64,000 nt of DNA, from NCBI GenBank assembly GCA_900100835.1, contig FNCM01000003.1, positions 223,802-287,801 of the forward strand, read 5' to 3'. Positions 17,082-26,208 of the stretch are shown in pieces. The position numbers and the translations under genes were made by a program. The notes below the pieces were generated by a model. That model was not told the DNA's origin. It saw only the letters and a program-made list of their open reading frames with translations, and made no database searches. The number at the start of each line of letters is the position of its first letter. Within the stretch, counting starts at the first letter, position 1. Origin of the DNA: Selenomonas sp. WCT3 (GTDB lineage: Bacteria; Bacillota; Negativicutes; Selenomonadales; Selenomonadaceae).

Positions 17082-18443
17082 GTGATAACAATAGATGACA
17101 TTTTAGAAACCAATGCCATGATAACGGAGAATAAGCTCGACGTACGTACGATTACGATGGGGATTTCACTCCGCGATTGTGCGCATCCGAATATCAACCA
17201 GTTTTGCCAGAACGTCTATGACAAGATTACGAAGTCAGCAGAGTTTTTGGTAAAGACTGGCGAAGATATCGAGGCCGAATACGGAATCCCTATTATTCAC
17301 AAACGCATTTCGGTAACGCCGATTGCCATTGCAGCAGATGCCTGCAAGACGGATTCTTATGTTCCGGTGGCAGAGGCGATGGATCGGGCGGCAAAAGCTG
17401 TTGGCGTAAATTTCATCGGCGGTTTTTCGGCACTGGTGGAGAAGGGCTTTACGCATGGTGACCGCGTGCTTATCAATTCGATTCCCCAGGCGTTGGCGTC
17501 TACGGATCTCGTTTGCTCTTCGGTGAACCTCGGCTCGACGAAGACGGGTATCAATATGGATTGCGTCCGTGAAATGGGTGAGGTTATCAAGCGTACGGCT
17601 GAACTCACGCGTGATACGCAGGCTTTGGGTTGTGCGAAGCTCGTAGTATTCTGCAATGCACCTGGCGATAATCCGTTTATGGCTGGTGCTTTCCATGGTG
17701 TCAGTGAGGCGGATAAGGTAGTAAGCGTTGGCGTCAGCGGTCCGGGCGTTGTAAAACACGCGCTGGAAGGTCTTAAAGGTGCAGATTTCACGGAAGTTGC
17801 CGAGACGATAAAGAAGACGGCGTTCAAGATCACGCGTGTTGGTCAGCTGGTGGCTCGTGAAGCGTCGAAACGCCTTGGCGTTCCGTTTGGCATCATCGAT
17901 TTGTCTTTGGCACCGACGCCAGCCGTCGGTGACAGTGTGGCGCGTATTATCGAAGAGATGGGCATCGAAAGCTGCGGCGCTCCGGGCACGACGGCAGCAT
18001 TGGCTCTTCTTAATGATGCGGTCAAGAAGGGCGGTCTTATGGCATCGAGCCATGTCGGTGGCCTTTCTGGTGCGTTCATCCCGGTCAGTGAGGATGAGGG
18101 CATGATTGCAGCCATTAAATCTGGCAGTCTCTCGATTGAGAAGCTTGAGGCTATGACTTGCGTATGCTCGGTAGGCCTCGACATGATCGCGATTGAAGGC
18201 GACACTTCGGCGGCTACGATTTCCGGCATCATTGCCGATGAGGCTGCAATCGGCATGATCAACAACAAGACGACGGCCGTTCGCGTCATCCCGGTTCCAG
18301 GCGCGAAAGTTGGAGATATGGTTGAGTACGGCGGTCTTTTGGGCTACTGCCCGATTGTACCGGTTCGGAACCAGTACAGTTCGGATGCGTTCATTGCCCG
18401 CGGCGGCAGAATCCCGGCGCCAATCCGAAGCTTGACGAACTAA
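17082..18443 (+). CDS. PFL-family protein UPF0210
   Basis: A 453-residue soluble protein of the UPF0210/DUF711 family, recognised by [26 protein letters not shown] and a Gly-rich C-terminal half. The start is GTG 17082, with AGGAGG at 17065-17070. Members are related in fold to pyruvate formate lyase-like proteins but lack a known reaction. It is translated with the upstream ACT protein, which probably acts as its regulator. A strong terminator follows. Confidence 0.92.
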   Translation: MITIDDILETNAMITENKLDVRTITMGISLRDCAHPNINQFCQNVYDKITKSAEFLVKTGEDIEAEYGIPIIHKRISVTPIAIAADACKTDSYVPVAEAMDRAAKAVGVNFIGGFSALVEKGFTHGDRVLINSIPQALASTDLVCSSVNLGSTKTGINMDCVREMGEVIKRTAELTRDTQALGCAKLVVFCNAPGDNPFMAGAFHGVSEADKVVSVGVSGPGVVKHALEGLKGADFTEVAETIKKTAFKITRVGQLVAREASKRLGVPFGIIDLSLAPTPAVGDSVARIIEEMGIESCGAPGTTAALALLNDAVKKGGLMASSHVGGLSGAFIPVSEDEGMIAAIKSGSLSIEKLEAMTCVCSVGLDMIAIEGDTSAATISGIIADEAAIGMINNKTTAVRVIPVPGAKVGDMVEYGGLLGYCPIVPVRNQYSSDAFIARGGRIPAPIRSLTN

Positions 18444-18451
18444 AATTATAT

Positions 18452-18480
18452 AGCCTTCCCTGCGGGGAAGGCTTCTTTAT
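18452..18480 (+). terminator. Intrinsic terminator after UPF0210
   Basis: A 9-bp stem (18452-18460 with 18465-18473) followed by TCTTTATT. Confidence 0.85.
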
Positions 18481-18503
18481 TCGGCGGACAAGAAGGTGTG
18501 AAT

Positions 18504-19139
18504 ATGCGGGTAACGAAAAAAATCAAGGAAGAACAGCTCGCCATTTTGGAAGAAACCTATCGTGGGGCCAAGCCGGAATTGGTGTTTTCCAATGCTTTTG
18601 AACTTTTGATCGCGGTGATTTTGTCGGCACAATGCACGGATAAACGAGTCAACGTGACGACCGCCCGCTTGTTTCAGAAGGCGGCGACGCCGGAGGCAAT
18701 CCTGGAGATGGGATTGGCGCAGCTCGAAGAAGAGATTCGCGACTGCGGCCTTTTCCGCAATAAGGCGAAGAATATTTTGGCGGCTTGCCGGATTCTCTGC
18801 GAGAAATATGGCGGGCAGGTGCCGGATTCCTTTGCGGATTTGGAATCTTTGCCGGGCGTTGGGCGCAAGACGGCGAATGTTGTCATGAGTGTAGCGTTTC
18901 ATCATCCGGCGATTGCGGTGGACACGCATGTGTTCCGCATCAGCAATCGGTTGAAACTGGCTGTTGGGACAACGCCTTTAGAGGTAGAAAAAGAACTACA
19001 ACGGGTAATTCCGCGCGAGAAGTGGTCGGATGCCCATCATTGGCTTATTTGGCATGGCCGTAAAATTTGCAAGGCGCGAAAGCCACTTTGCGGAACATGT
19101 CCGTTGGCTGATGTCTGCCCCAGTGTGATGGCAGAATGA
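18504..19139 (+). CDS. nth: Endonuclease III (DNA glycosylase/AP lyase)
   Basis: A 211-residue base-excision repair enzyme that removes oxidised pyrimidines and cuts the AP site. The helix-hairpin-helix LPGVGRKTANVV with the catalytic lysine, the catalytic aspartate in VDTHVFR, and a four-cysteine FeS loop at the C-terminus (C-x6-C-x2-C-x5-C pattern in CKARKPLCGTCPLADVC) are all present. ATG 18504 is chosen because AGAAGG lies 7 bases upstream; GTG 18498 is too close to that site. Confidence 0.95.
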   Translation: MRVTKKIKEEQLAILEETYRGAKPELVFSNAFELLIAVILSAQCTDKRVNVTTARLFQKAATPEAILEMGLAQLEEEIRDCGLFRNKAKNILAACRILCEKYGGQVPDSFADLESLPGVGRKTANVVMSVAFHHPAIAVDTHVFRISNRLKLAVGTTPLEVEKELQRVIPREKWSDAHHWLIWHGRKICKARKPLCGTCPLADVCPSVMAE

Positions 19140-19162
19140 ATTTTCGGAAATGAGATGATTGA

Positions 19163-19615
19163 GTGAAATACCGTAAAGCAACATTTGATGATGTCGAGGC
19201 AATCTATGCGCTGGTGTCGGATTACGCGACCGATGGCGTGATGTTGGCTCGTTCGCGAAATACGCTCTATGAGACACTGCGTGATATGGTGATCGCGGAA
19301 AATGATGAGGGGGAGATTGTGGGCGTTGGTGGCCTGCACTTGATTTGGGACCGTCTGGCCGAAATCCGTACCATGGCGGTATCGCCCAAGATGACCCGTC
19401 AGGGAATCGGTGCCGAGATTGTGACGCGTCTCATTGACGAAGGAAAAGCCTTAGGCGTGGAGAAGTTCTTTACCCTGACGTATAAGCCGGGGTTTTTTCA
19501 GACCTTAGGGTTCCGTACCATCACCAAGGAAGAACTTCCGCACAAGGTTTGGAAGGAATGTATCGATTGTCCGAAATTCCCCAATTGTGATGAAATCGCG
19601 ATGATTCGGGAGTGA
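19163..19615 (+). CDS. GNAT N-acetyltransferase, ArgA-like short form
   Basis: A 150-residue GCN5-family acetyltransferase with the acetyl-CoA loop in RQGIGAEIV. The C-terminus has a three-cysteine motif (CIDCPKFPNC) typical of short N-acetylglutamate-synthase-like proteins of anaerobes, so an arginine-pathway role is possible, though no arg genes are nearby. The start is GTG 19163 with only a weak ribosome site. It follows nth by 23 bases and is probably co-transcribed with it. Confidence 0.82.
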   Translation: MKYRKATFDDVEAIYALVSDYATDGVMLARSRNTLYETLRDMVIAENDEGEIVGVGGLHLIWDRLAEIRTMAVSPKMTRQGIGAEIVTRLIDEGKALGVEKFFTLTYKPGFFQTLGFRTITKEELPHKVWKECIDCPKFPNCDEIAMIRE

Positions 19616-19671
19616 TGAAATAAATGTGTTTCACTGATGGAATAGCTTTACAAATCGTTTGCAAAAAACTA

Positions 19672-19700
19672 TTGACATTGTGGCGCTATCTTGATATATT
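19672..19700 (+). promoter_or_regulatory. Promoter of the aroF-tyrA operon
   Basis: TTGACA at 19672-19677, a 17-base spacer and TATATT at 19695-19700, about 30 bases before the T-box fold. Confidence 0.85.
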
Positions 19701-19727
19701 ATTAAGCAACAAGTGAAATGCATGGAC

Positions 19728-19962
19728 GGAGAGAAGTAAATCGCAGGACTTCCTAAGAGAGCGGCGGGGTGGTGTGACGTCGTGAAGGACGCGATGGAAA
19801 TACACTCCCGAGCAGCAGGCTGAACCTTTTAGTAGGCCGCGCCGGATGCCACCGTTATCATAGGCTAGGATATGTCAGTATCCGAATAGAGAGGCTTGCA
19901 TCGGCAAGCAGGGTGGTACCACGGGTATATCAGCTCGTCCCTGTAGAGGGGCGGGCTTTTTC
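19728..19962 (+). promoter_or_regulatory. T-box leader, probably tyrosine-specific, with terminator
   Basis: The T-box sequence AGGGTGGTACCACGG is at 19910-19924. Stem I has the loop-E halves AGTA (19735-19738) and GAA (19797-19799), and TAC follows at 19801-19803 as the likely specifier codon (Tyr). The intrinsic terminator lies at 19932-19962, a GC stem then TTTTTCT. UGGU in the antiterminator would pair with an ACCA tRNA end, as in tRNA-Tyr. The uncharged tRNA would let transcription continue into aroF-tyrA. Most of the 411-base gap before aroF is this leader and its promoter. Confidence 0.92.
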
Positions 19963-20026
19963 TATTTTCATTTTTCGCGAGATCATTTGCCAGCGTGCAT
20001 CACAAAACTATTTGGAGGGAAGGAAT

Positions 20027-21040
20027 ATGATTATTGTAATGAGCCCAAACGCAACGAAAGAAAACCTTGATAAAGTTATTCATAAAGTAGAGGCAGCAGG
20101 CCTTAAGGTTCATGTTTCAACTGGTGAGGAAGTTACGATTGTCGGCGTTATCGGCGACAAGAAGAAAATCGCTGGTCTCGAGATGAACATGATGGAGGGT
20201 GTGGAGAAAACCGTCCGTATTACCGAAAAATATAAATTGGTCAGCCGTACCTGGCATCCGGAAGATTCCGTTGTTGATGTCGATGGCGTAAAAATCGGTG
20301 GCGAGGAAATCGTCGTTATGGCTGGCCCTTGCTCGGTGGAGAGCTTGGAGCAGCTGCGCGAGGCCGCTAAAGCGGTAAAGGCTGGTGGCGCACAGTTCCT
20401 TCGTGGCGGTGCATTCAAGCCGCGCACGAGCCCGTATGATTTCCAGGGGCTCGCGGAAGATGGCCTTAAAATGCTGCGTCAGGTAGCAGATGAGGTAGGA
20501 CTTAAAGTAGTAACGGAGATTGTCGATAAGGATGATATTGAACTGGTTGGCAAATACGCCGATGTTTATCAGGTCGGTGCCCGCAATATGCAGAATTTCC
20601 AGCTGTTAAAGGCACTGGGACATGCTAAGAAGCCGGTTATGCTCAAACGCGGTTTGTCGGCAACGATTAGTGAGTGGCTCAATGCTGCCGAGTACATCAT
20701 GGCCGGAGGCAATGAGAACGTCATCTTCTGTGAGCGTGGTATCCGTACGTATGAGACGTTTACCCGCAATACCCTCGACCTCAGTGCGGTAGCCGCCATC
20801 AAGGAGCTTTCTCATTTGCCGATTATCGTAGATCCGAGCCATGGCACGGGGCGTTGGCAGATGGTCAAACCGATGGCGCGGGCAGCGGTAGCCGCAGGTT
20901 GTGACGGTCTTATCATCGAAGTTCATCCGCATCCGGAAGTTGCCCTTTCCGATGGCGATCAGAGTCTTACGCCGAAAAACTTCAACCGCCTGATGGAAGA
21001 CTTGGGTAAGATTGCGGAAGTCATGGGCCGGAAATTATGA
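20027..21040 (+). CDS. aroF: 3-deoxy-7-phosphoheptulonate (DAHP) synthase
   Basis: 337 residues. The N-terminal ferredoxin-like regulatory domain (about 1-65) is followed by the type I-beta barrel with [34 protein letters not shown] and DPSHGTGR. It joins PEP and erythrose 4-phosphate in the first step of aromatic amino acid synthesis. ATG 20027 follows TTGGAGGGAAGG; the open frame that extends back to 19913 runs through the T-box and is not coding. Its last four bases overlap tyrA. Control by the tyrosine-type T-box is expected. Confidence 0.95.
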   Translation: MIIVMSPNATKENLDKVIHKVEAAGLKVHVSTGEEVTIVGVIGDKKKIAGLEMNMMEGVEKTVRITEKYKLVSRTWHPEDSVVDVDGVKIGGEEIVVMAGPCSVESLEQLREAAKAVKAGGAQFLRGGAFKPRTSPYDFQGLAEDGLKMLRQVADEVGLKVVTEIVDKDDIELVGKYADVYQVGARNMQNFQLLKALGHAKKPVMLKRGLSATISEWLNAAEYIMAGGNENVIFCERGIRTYETFTRNTLDLSAVAAIKELSHLPIIVDPSHGTGRWQMVKPMARAAVAAGCDGLIIEVHPHPEVALSDGDQSLTPKNFNRLMEDLGKIAEVMGRKL

Positions 21041-21933
21041 GTGAAGAGCGGGTGAATCTTGCCATCATCGGCGTGGGCCTTATCGGCGGTTCTTTGGGCC
21101 TTTGCTTAAAGGAGAAGATGGGAGAAAACATCTACATAACCGGTCTTTGCCGTACGAAGGCTTCAATGGATAACGCGGTGAAGCTTGGCGCCGTTGACTA
21201 TGCCGATGCGGATATTGAGACAGTAGTCAAGGATGCGGATATTGTCTTTTTGAGTCCGCCTGTTTTGCAGATTGTGCCGATGGTAGAGAAAATCCTGCCC
21301 TATCTGAAAAAGGGAGCAATCCTGACGGATGCTGGCAGTACGAAACAATATATCTGGCAGCATTTACAGAAAATCCTGCCGGAGGATGTGTATTACATCG
21401 CCGGACATCCGATGACCGGACGAGAAAAAAGTGGGGTCACGGCGGCGCAGAAAGATCTCTTTGTCGGCAAGGCTTATGTGATTGTGGAGGATACGGGAGC
21501 ACCAAAAGAAGCGCACGAAAAGCTCATGCGTGTGCTTCGGCATACCGGGGCAAACTTCACGACGATGGATATTGCCAAGCATGACCGCTGTGCATCGGTT
21601 ATCAGTCATGTGCCTCACGTGACGGCAGCAGCACTGGTAACGCTTTTGAATCGTACCGGAGGAGATTTGGATTCCTGTATCAAACTGATTGGCGGCGGGT
21701 TCAAGGATACGACGCGTATCGCCTCGTCGAATGCGGATATGTGGGCAGACATCTGCATGACCAATGGAGAGGCTATCGTGACCAATCTCAAACAACTGCA
21801 GAATATTCTCGGTGAGGTCATTACGGCCTGTGAAAATCACGACCGTCAGGCGGTGCATGATTATTTTGTCGCATCGAAACAGCGGCGTGACAGCTTGCTC
21901 CAAAATGCTGCCCAAAAATTCGATACGAATTAA
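21037..21933 (+). CDS. tyrA: Prephenate dehydrogenase
   Basis: A 298-residue NAD-binding dehydrogenase with GVGLIGGS, followed by the GHPMTGREKSG active-site region and a helical C-terminal dimerisation domain. It turns prephenate into 4-hydroxyphenylpyruvate in tyrosine synthesis. ATG overlaps the aroF stop (ATGA). No ACT domain is fused to the end, so feedback control by an ACT site is not evident. Its place after a likely Tyr T-box fits the pathway. Confidence 0.95.
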   Translation: MSEERVNLAIIGVGLIGGSLGLCLKEKMGENIYITGLCRTKASMDNAVKLGAVDYADADIETVVKDADIVFLSPPVLQIVPMVEKILPYLKKGAILTDAGSTKQYIWQHLQKILPEDVYYIAGHPMTGREKSGVTAAQKDLFVGKAYVIVEDTGAPKEAHEKLMRVLRHTGANFTTMDIAKHDRCASVISHVPHVTAAALVTLLNRTGGDLDSCIKLIGGGFKDTTRIASSNADMWADICMTNGEAIVTNLKQLQNILGEVITACENHDRQAVHDYFVASKQRRDSLLQNAAQKFDTN

Positions 21934-21940
21934 CCGATAA

Positions 21941-21973
21941 AGTCTTTCCCGTAAGGGGAAGGCTTTTCTTTTT
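21941..21973 (+). terminator. Intrinsic terminator after tyrA
   Basis: A stem (21941-21950 with about 21955-21964, two GU pairs) followed by TTTCTTTTT. Confidence 0.8.
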
Positions 21974-22022
21974 CCAGGAAACCGTGTACAATAAAAAAGA
22001 ATGCAAAAACGGAGGCAATGAT

Positions 22023-22445
22023 ATGAAAGTTAAACTGAAAGAACTGGCGGCGGCCATGCGGGAATCCGATGTGCGGCAAAGCTATGTCGATATTGCACAG
22101 GGCAAGGTCATCCTGCTCGACGAGGATATGGGAGAGGAAGAAGCGCTCGATCATGTCTTTGACATTGAGGATGACTGGGAACATTATATTCCGGTGCCAA
22201 ATGTTATCGATGACGACCTGCCAGCTATCATGCAAGGCTTTGCCGAAACCTGCAAGCGGGAGGAGACCAAGGAACGCCTGCTGGAGGCATTGAAAGGGCC
22301 AGGGGCAGTGGCCCGATTTTATCATCAGGTAAAACATCTGTTATTAAAAAAGGCTTGGGAAGACTACCTTGACGAACGGCTGGTAGAGATTGCCCGTGAC
22401 TGGTGCGAGGAAAATCAGCTGGAGTATGAAGATAAGGAGCGGTGA
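22023..22445 (+). CDS. UPF0158 family protein
   Basis: A 140-residue acidic soluble protein starting KVKLKELAAAMRESD with the DEDMGEEEALDHV and WEHYIPVPN segments of the UPF0158 family. Its function is unknown. ATG 22023 has GGAGG about 8 bases upstream; the frame back to 21984 is not needed. It overlaps the following gene region (stop at 22445, next ATG at 22448) and is probably co-transcribed with it. Confidence 0.88.
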   Translation: MKVKLKELAAAMRESDVRQSYVDIAQGKVILLDEDMGEEEALDHVFDIEDDWEHYIPVPNVIDDDLPAIMQGFAETCKREETKERLLEALKGPGAVARFYHQVKHLLLKKAWEDYLDERLVEIARDWCEENQLEYEDKER

Positions 22446-22447
22446 CG

Positions 22448-23512
22448 ATGCAAAAGAAGTCTCTTTCGAAGGTTGTGGCGGTAATGCTGGCAGCTTCCTG
22501 CGTGGCGATTCCCCTGCAGGCCATGGCGGCTGCGGTAGATTACACGAAACTTTATTCCGGTGTGGATTACCAGAATAAGACGACTTGTGTTATTGGCCCG
22601 GAAAGCCAGAATATGGATTCGGTGGGAGCGACCATCGGGTATGCCTATCTCAAATCGAAGCTAGGAATGGCGACAGAACCGCGGGTGGCAGCACCACTGA
22701 ATCGCGATATGAGCTATATGCTGGAGTATTTCCACCTTCCGCAGCCGGCTGTTATGAACGATGCGACAGGCCAGCAGGTCATTCTCGTGGATCACAGCAG
22801 CTATGGGGCAGCCATAAATGGCATGAAAAAAGCCCGCATCGTGGAGGTCATTGACCGCCATAACTTGGGGGGCTTGCAATCCGATGGCTTGGTTTATTCG
22901 CGAAATATCCCGACGGCGGCGACTTCTTCTATCGTGTATCTTTCCTTCAAGGAAACTGGTGTCGATATGCCAAAGGCAATCGCGGGTGTTTTGTTTGCCG
23001 GGGTAATGTCAGCAACCGATAATTTACAGGGAAGCAATGTGACGGCGCTGGATCGTCAGGCCTATGAAGAGCTCAAGGGAAAGGCTGGGGTCGAGGACAT
23101 TAACGGGTTCCATAAGGCATTGGAAAAAGCGGCGTTTACCCATGAGGGCATGAGTGACAAGGAAATCTTTGAGACGGATTGCAAGGACTACGCCGTAAAA
23201 GATTGGGCGATGACCATCAGTCAGTTGGAATGCCTCAATGACGAAGAGTTTGCCCAGATGAAGGAGCGCATGCTGGCATATATGAATAAGATTCCTGGCC
23301 GCAAAACTGGAATACTCTATTTCCTCGTGCTCAAAAACCGTAGCACGGGCGCAGCGGAACTCTTGTATACGGGGGATATGGCTGAGTCCGTAGCGAAAAA
23401 AGCCTTTGCTGGGGCGGATGCGAATCATGCGGTCCTCAAGAATAATGCAGACCGCAAGCGTGATGTCGAGCCGGCAATCCGCACGGAACTGGAACGTTAT
23501 ATGCAGTATTGA
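22448..23512 (+). CDS. Exported family II pyrophosphatase-like (DHH) protein with degenerate metal site
   Basis: 354 residues. A Sec signal peptide is clear (KK, hydrophobic run, likely cut near AMA-A, residue 26-28), followed by the two-domain fold of manganese-dependent family II inorganic pyrophosphatase. The usual GHKNPDTDS is replaced by GPESQNMDS, so the first His and one Asp are lost. The DHH motif is DRH, and the later SDT is SAT. The VDH aspartate and the C-terminal RK pair are retained. Cytosolic family members need these ligands, so this exported copy is likely inactive or has a changed function. ATG 22448 has AAGGAG 8 bases upstream. No close neighbours explain it. Confidence 0.8.
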   Translation: MQKKSLSKVVAVMLAASCVAIPLQAMAAAVDYTKLYSGVDYQNKTTCVIGPESQNMDSVGATIGYAYLKSKLGMATEPRVAAPLNRDMSYMLEYFHLPQPAVMNDATGQQVILVDHSSYGAAINGMKKARIVEVIDRHNLGGLQSDGLVYSRNIPTAATSSIVYLSFKETGVDMPKAIAGVLFAGVMSATDNLQGSNVTALDRQAYEELKGKAGVEDINGFHKALEKAAFTHEGMSDKEIFETDCKDYAVKDWAMTISQLECLNDEEFAQMKERMLAYMNKIPGRKTGILYFLVLKNRSTGAAELLYTGDMAESVAKKAFAGADANHAVLKNNADRKRDVEPAIRTELERYMQY

Positions 23513-23530
23513 TACCTGGAGAATAAGAAA

Positions 23531-23562
23531 CAGCGCAGGCTGCAGGGCTTGCGCTGTTTTTG
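23531..23562 (+). terminator. Intrinsic terminator after the pyrophosphatase-like gene
   Basis: A stem CAGCGCA (23531-23537) with TGCGCTG (23550-23556), followed by TTTTTG. Confidence 0.8.
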
Positions 23563-23571
23563 TGTGAATTT

Positions 23572-23600
23572 TTGCCAGAACCTGTTCAAAATGATATAAT
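23572..23600 (+). promoter_or_regulatory. Promoter of pncB
   Basis: TTGCCA at 23572-23577, 17 bases, TATAAT at 23595-23600. Confidence 0.65.
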
Positions 23601-23667
23601 TACGATTGTATGATTTTTTTAGACGCGGCAGGTGTATTGGCATGTGCCCAAACAGGAGGTGTCTTTT

Positions 23668-25125
23668 TTGACACAGTTTGATAAACGAAACATTTCCATG
23701 ATGATGGATTTTTATGAAATGACCATGGCGAATGGCTATTTCCAGGATCATGATAAAGACGTACAGGTGGCATTTGACGTATTTTATCGCGCCAATCCCG
23801 ACAAGGGCGGCTTTGCGATTTTTGCTGGCTTGGAGCAAATCATCGAGTACGTGGAAAACATGGAATTTTCGAAAGAAGATGTGGAATACTTCCGTCAGCA
23901 GCATATCTTCTCGGAAGCGTTCCTGCAGTATTTGGAAAACTTCCATTTCTCCGGCGATATTTATGCTCTGCCGGAAGGCACGATCATGTATCCGAATGAA
24001 CCATGCATCACGGTAGTGGCTCCGCTTATCGATGCGCAGCTGGTCGAAACGGCAATTCTCGCGCAAATCAATCATCAGTCTTTGATTGCGACGAAAGCCC
24101 GCCGCATTGTAAAAGCGGCCGATGGCCGGGCAGTATCGGACTTTGGCGCGCGTCGGGCACATAACATGGATGCGGCAACCTATGGAGCCCGTGCGGCTTA
24201 TATCGGTGGTGTGGTCGGCACGGCGACGGTATCGGCAGGTCAGATGTTCAACATTCCGATTTCGGGCACGATGGCGCACAGCTGGGTTATGTTCTATAAG
24301 GATGAGTATACGGCTTTCAAGAAATATGCGGAGACTTATCCGGATGCAACGGTGCTGCTCGTAGATACCTATGATGTTATCCATTCGGGCATCCCGAATG
24401 CCATCCGCGTGGCGCATGAGGTCTTGGAGCCTATGGGCAAGCGCCTCGTCGGCATTCGCATCGATTCGGGCGATTTGGCGTACCTGTCCAAACGCGTGCG
24501 CAAGATGCTCGATAATGCCGGTTTGGAAGACTGCAAGATTGTCGTCTCGAACAGCCTCGATGAATTTACGGTTACGTCGCTTTTGAATCAGGGGGCCTGC
24601 ATCGACAGCTTCGGTATCGGCGAACGCCTGATTACGGCTAAATCCGAGCCGGTATTCGGTGCGGTGTACAAGCTGGCTGCCGTGGGCGAGAATGGGGAAT
24701 TTGCACCGCGCATCAAGGTTTCGGAAAATATCGAGAAAATCACGAATCCGGGCCTTAAAGATCTCTATCGCGTCTATGATGCCGATGGTCATGCGGTGGC
24801 TGATATGCTGGCGGTGTGCGGGGAACCTATCGATCTTTCGGAGCCGTTCCGTTATGTCGACCCAGTCAAGCCGTGGAAGAACCGTACCTTTGAAGGCTGC
24901 ACCATCAAAAATCTGCGCAAGCTCTATGTGCGTCAGGGCAAGCGCACGGAAGAGCTGCCGACGCTTGACGAAATCCGCACGTATGTCAAGCAACAGCTCG
25001 ACAACGAGATTTGGGAAGAGGAGCAGCGCTTCGAAAATCCGCACCGCCATTATCTCGATATGACGCCGGCTTACTACGAGCTCAAGATGGAGCTGTTGTC
25101 TAAGACGCGCGAAGAGCACGCCTGA
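23668..25125 (+). CDS. pncB: Nicotinate phosphoribosyltransferase
   Basis: 485 residues from TTG 23668, chosen because AGGAGG lies at 23654-23659; an upstream ATG at 23632 has no ribosome site. It makes nicotinate mononucleotide from nicotinate, PRPP and ATP in NAD salvage. The MDFYEMTMANGYF start, the phosphorylated-His region SGTMAHSWVM, and GIRIDSGDLAYLSK are characteristic. The domains span the full family length. It stands alone with its own promoter. Confidence 0.95.
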   Translation: MTQFDKRNISMMMDFYEMTMANGYFQDHDKDVQVAFDVFYRANPDKGGFAIFAGLEQIIEYVENMEFSKEDVEYFRQQHIFSEAFLQYLENFHFSGDIYALPEGTIMYPNEPCITVVAPLIDAQLVETAILAQINHQSLIATKARRIVKAADGRAVSDFGARRAHNMDAATYGARAAYIGGVVGTATVSAGQMFNIPISGTMAHSWVMFYKDEYTAFKKYAETYPDATVLLVDTYDVIHSGIPNAIRVAHEVLEPMGKRLVGIRIDSGDLAYLSKRVRKMLDNAGLEDCKIVVSNSLDEFTVTSLLNQGACIDSFGIGERLITAKSEPVFGAVYKLAAVGENGEFAPRIKVSENIEKITNPGLKDLYRVYDADGHAVADMLAVCGEPIDLSEPFRYVDPVKPWKNRTFEGCTIKNLRKLYVRQGKRTEELPTLDEIRTYVKQQLDNEIWEEEQRFENPHRHYLDMTPAYYELKMELLSKTREEHA

Positions 25126-25176
25126 GCCTGGCTGACAGGTAAGCCAAGACGGTGACAAGATTCGGAGGGATTTGTG

Positions 25177-26028
25177 ATGCTTACGGGAACGACCAAAAAT
25201 CTTGCGGTAATCGGCTGGCCAATAGCGCATTCGCTCTCGCCGGTTTTACAGAATGCAGCTATTGAAAAGGCAGGTCTGGATTACGTTTATACCGCATTGC
25301 CGGTAAAACCGGAGGACTTGCCGGCAGCGGTGCAGGGCTTGAAGGCGTTGCAGTTTCGCGGCTGGAATGTCACGATTCCGCACAAGACGGCTATCATGCC
25401 CCTATTGGATGCTATTGATGAGGATGCGCGTATCATTGGAGCGGTCAATACGGTCGTCAACGAGGATGGCCATTTGACGGGCTATAATACCGATGTGACG
25501 GGCTTTATCCAGGCGCTGCTGGACGCAGGCTTTGCGCCGCGGGGAAAGACAGCGGTGCTCTTGGGCGCAGGCGGCGCGGCCCGCGCGGTCATCTGGGGGC
25601 TTATCAAGGCGGGCGTTACAGCCATCCATATCGGTGTGCGGAATCCTGCCAAAATCCAGCCGCTGGTTCGCGAGTTTGGCGCCTATGGCACGCTTACGGC
25701 CAGCCATTGGGAACAGGAGGACTTTGCGGCAAAACTTTTATCCGCGGATCTTTTGGTCAATACGACGCCGCTGGGCATGACGCCGCAGACCGATGCCATG
25801 CCGCCCGTTGACTGGTCAAATGTCAAGGCGGATGCGTTTGTCTATGATATCATCTACACGCCTGCGGAAACGCGTTTGCTGCGTGAGGCGCGTGAACATG
25901 GCCATCGCATCCTGAATGGCGAAGGCATGCTCGCCGGACAGGGCGCGGCTGCTTTTCGCAAATGGACAGGCGTCACGCCGGATACCGGGCTGATGAAAGC
26001 CAGGCTGCGGGAAGCATTGTCAACGTGA
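25177..26028 (+). CDS. aroE: Shikimate dehydrogenase
   Basis: 283 residues, with the shikimate-binding region (GWPIAHSLSP, NVTIPHKTA) followed by the Rossmann motif GAGGAARAV. It reduces 3-dehydroshikimate using NADPH in the shikimate pathway. ATG 25177 is chosen because CGGAGGGA lies 8 bases upstream; GTG 25174 is the alternative. Close to pncB but not obviously in one operon. A single TGACTGGTCA lies at 25809-25818 inside this gene. A strong terminator follows. Confidence 0.94.
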   Translation: MLTGTTKNLAVIGWPIAHSLSPVLQNAAIEKAGLDYVYTALPVKPEDLPAAVQGLKALQFRGWNVTIPHKTAIMPLLDAIDEDARIIGAVNTVVNEDGHLTGYNTDVTGFIQALLDAGFAPRGKTAVLLGAGGAARAVIWGLIKAGVTAIHIGVRNPAKIQPLVREFGAYGTLTASHWEQEDFAAKLLSADLLVNTTPLGMTPQTDAMPPVDWSNVKADAFVYDIIYTPAETRLLREAREHGHRILNGEGMLAGQGAAAFRKWTGVTPDTGLMKARLREALST

Positions 26029-26062
26029 TAACAGAATACATAGTTAATCCATAACAGCAAAG

Positions 26063-26097
26063 AACAGCATCATCTACTAGGGATGGTGCTGTTTTTT
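26063..26097 (+). terminator. Intrinsic terminator after aroE
   Basis: A 12-bp stem (26063-26074 with 26082-26093) followed by TTTTTG. Confidence 0.88.
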
Positions 26098-26208
26098 GTA
26101 CCCGTAAAAGCACTGAAATGCATGGGAAGATGAGGAGGAAATGCTTTTTTTTGGCGAAGAAAGCAGAAAGCATAATATGGTGTCGACCGTGAGAGGGAGG
26201 TAATGATT

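Noticed and set aside
19913-20026. N-terminal extension of the DAHP synthase
   Set aside because: The extra codons run through the T-box and terminator; the real start has a strong ribosome site at 20027.
23497-25230. A 577-codon minus frame opposite pncB
   Set aside because: It is the antisense shadow of pncB and has no ribosome site or recognisable domain.
25808-25819. TTGACTGGTCAA in aroE as another member of the dispersed repeat
   Set aside because: A single word in a conserved coding region; about one TGACNNGTCA is expected by chance in this window.
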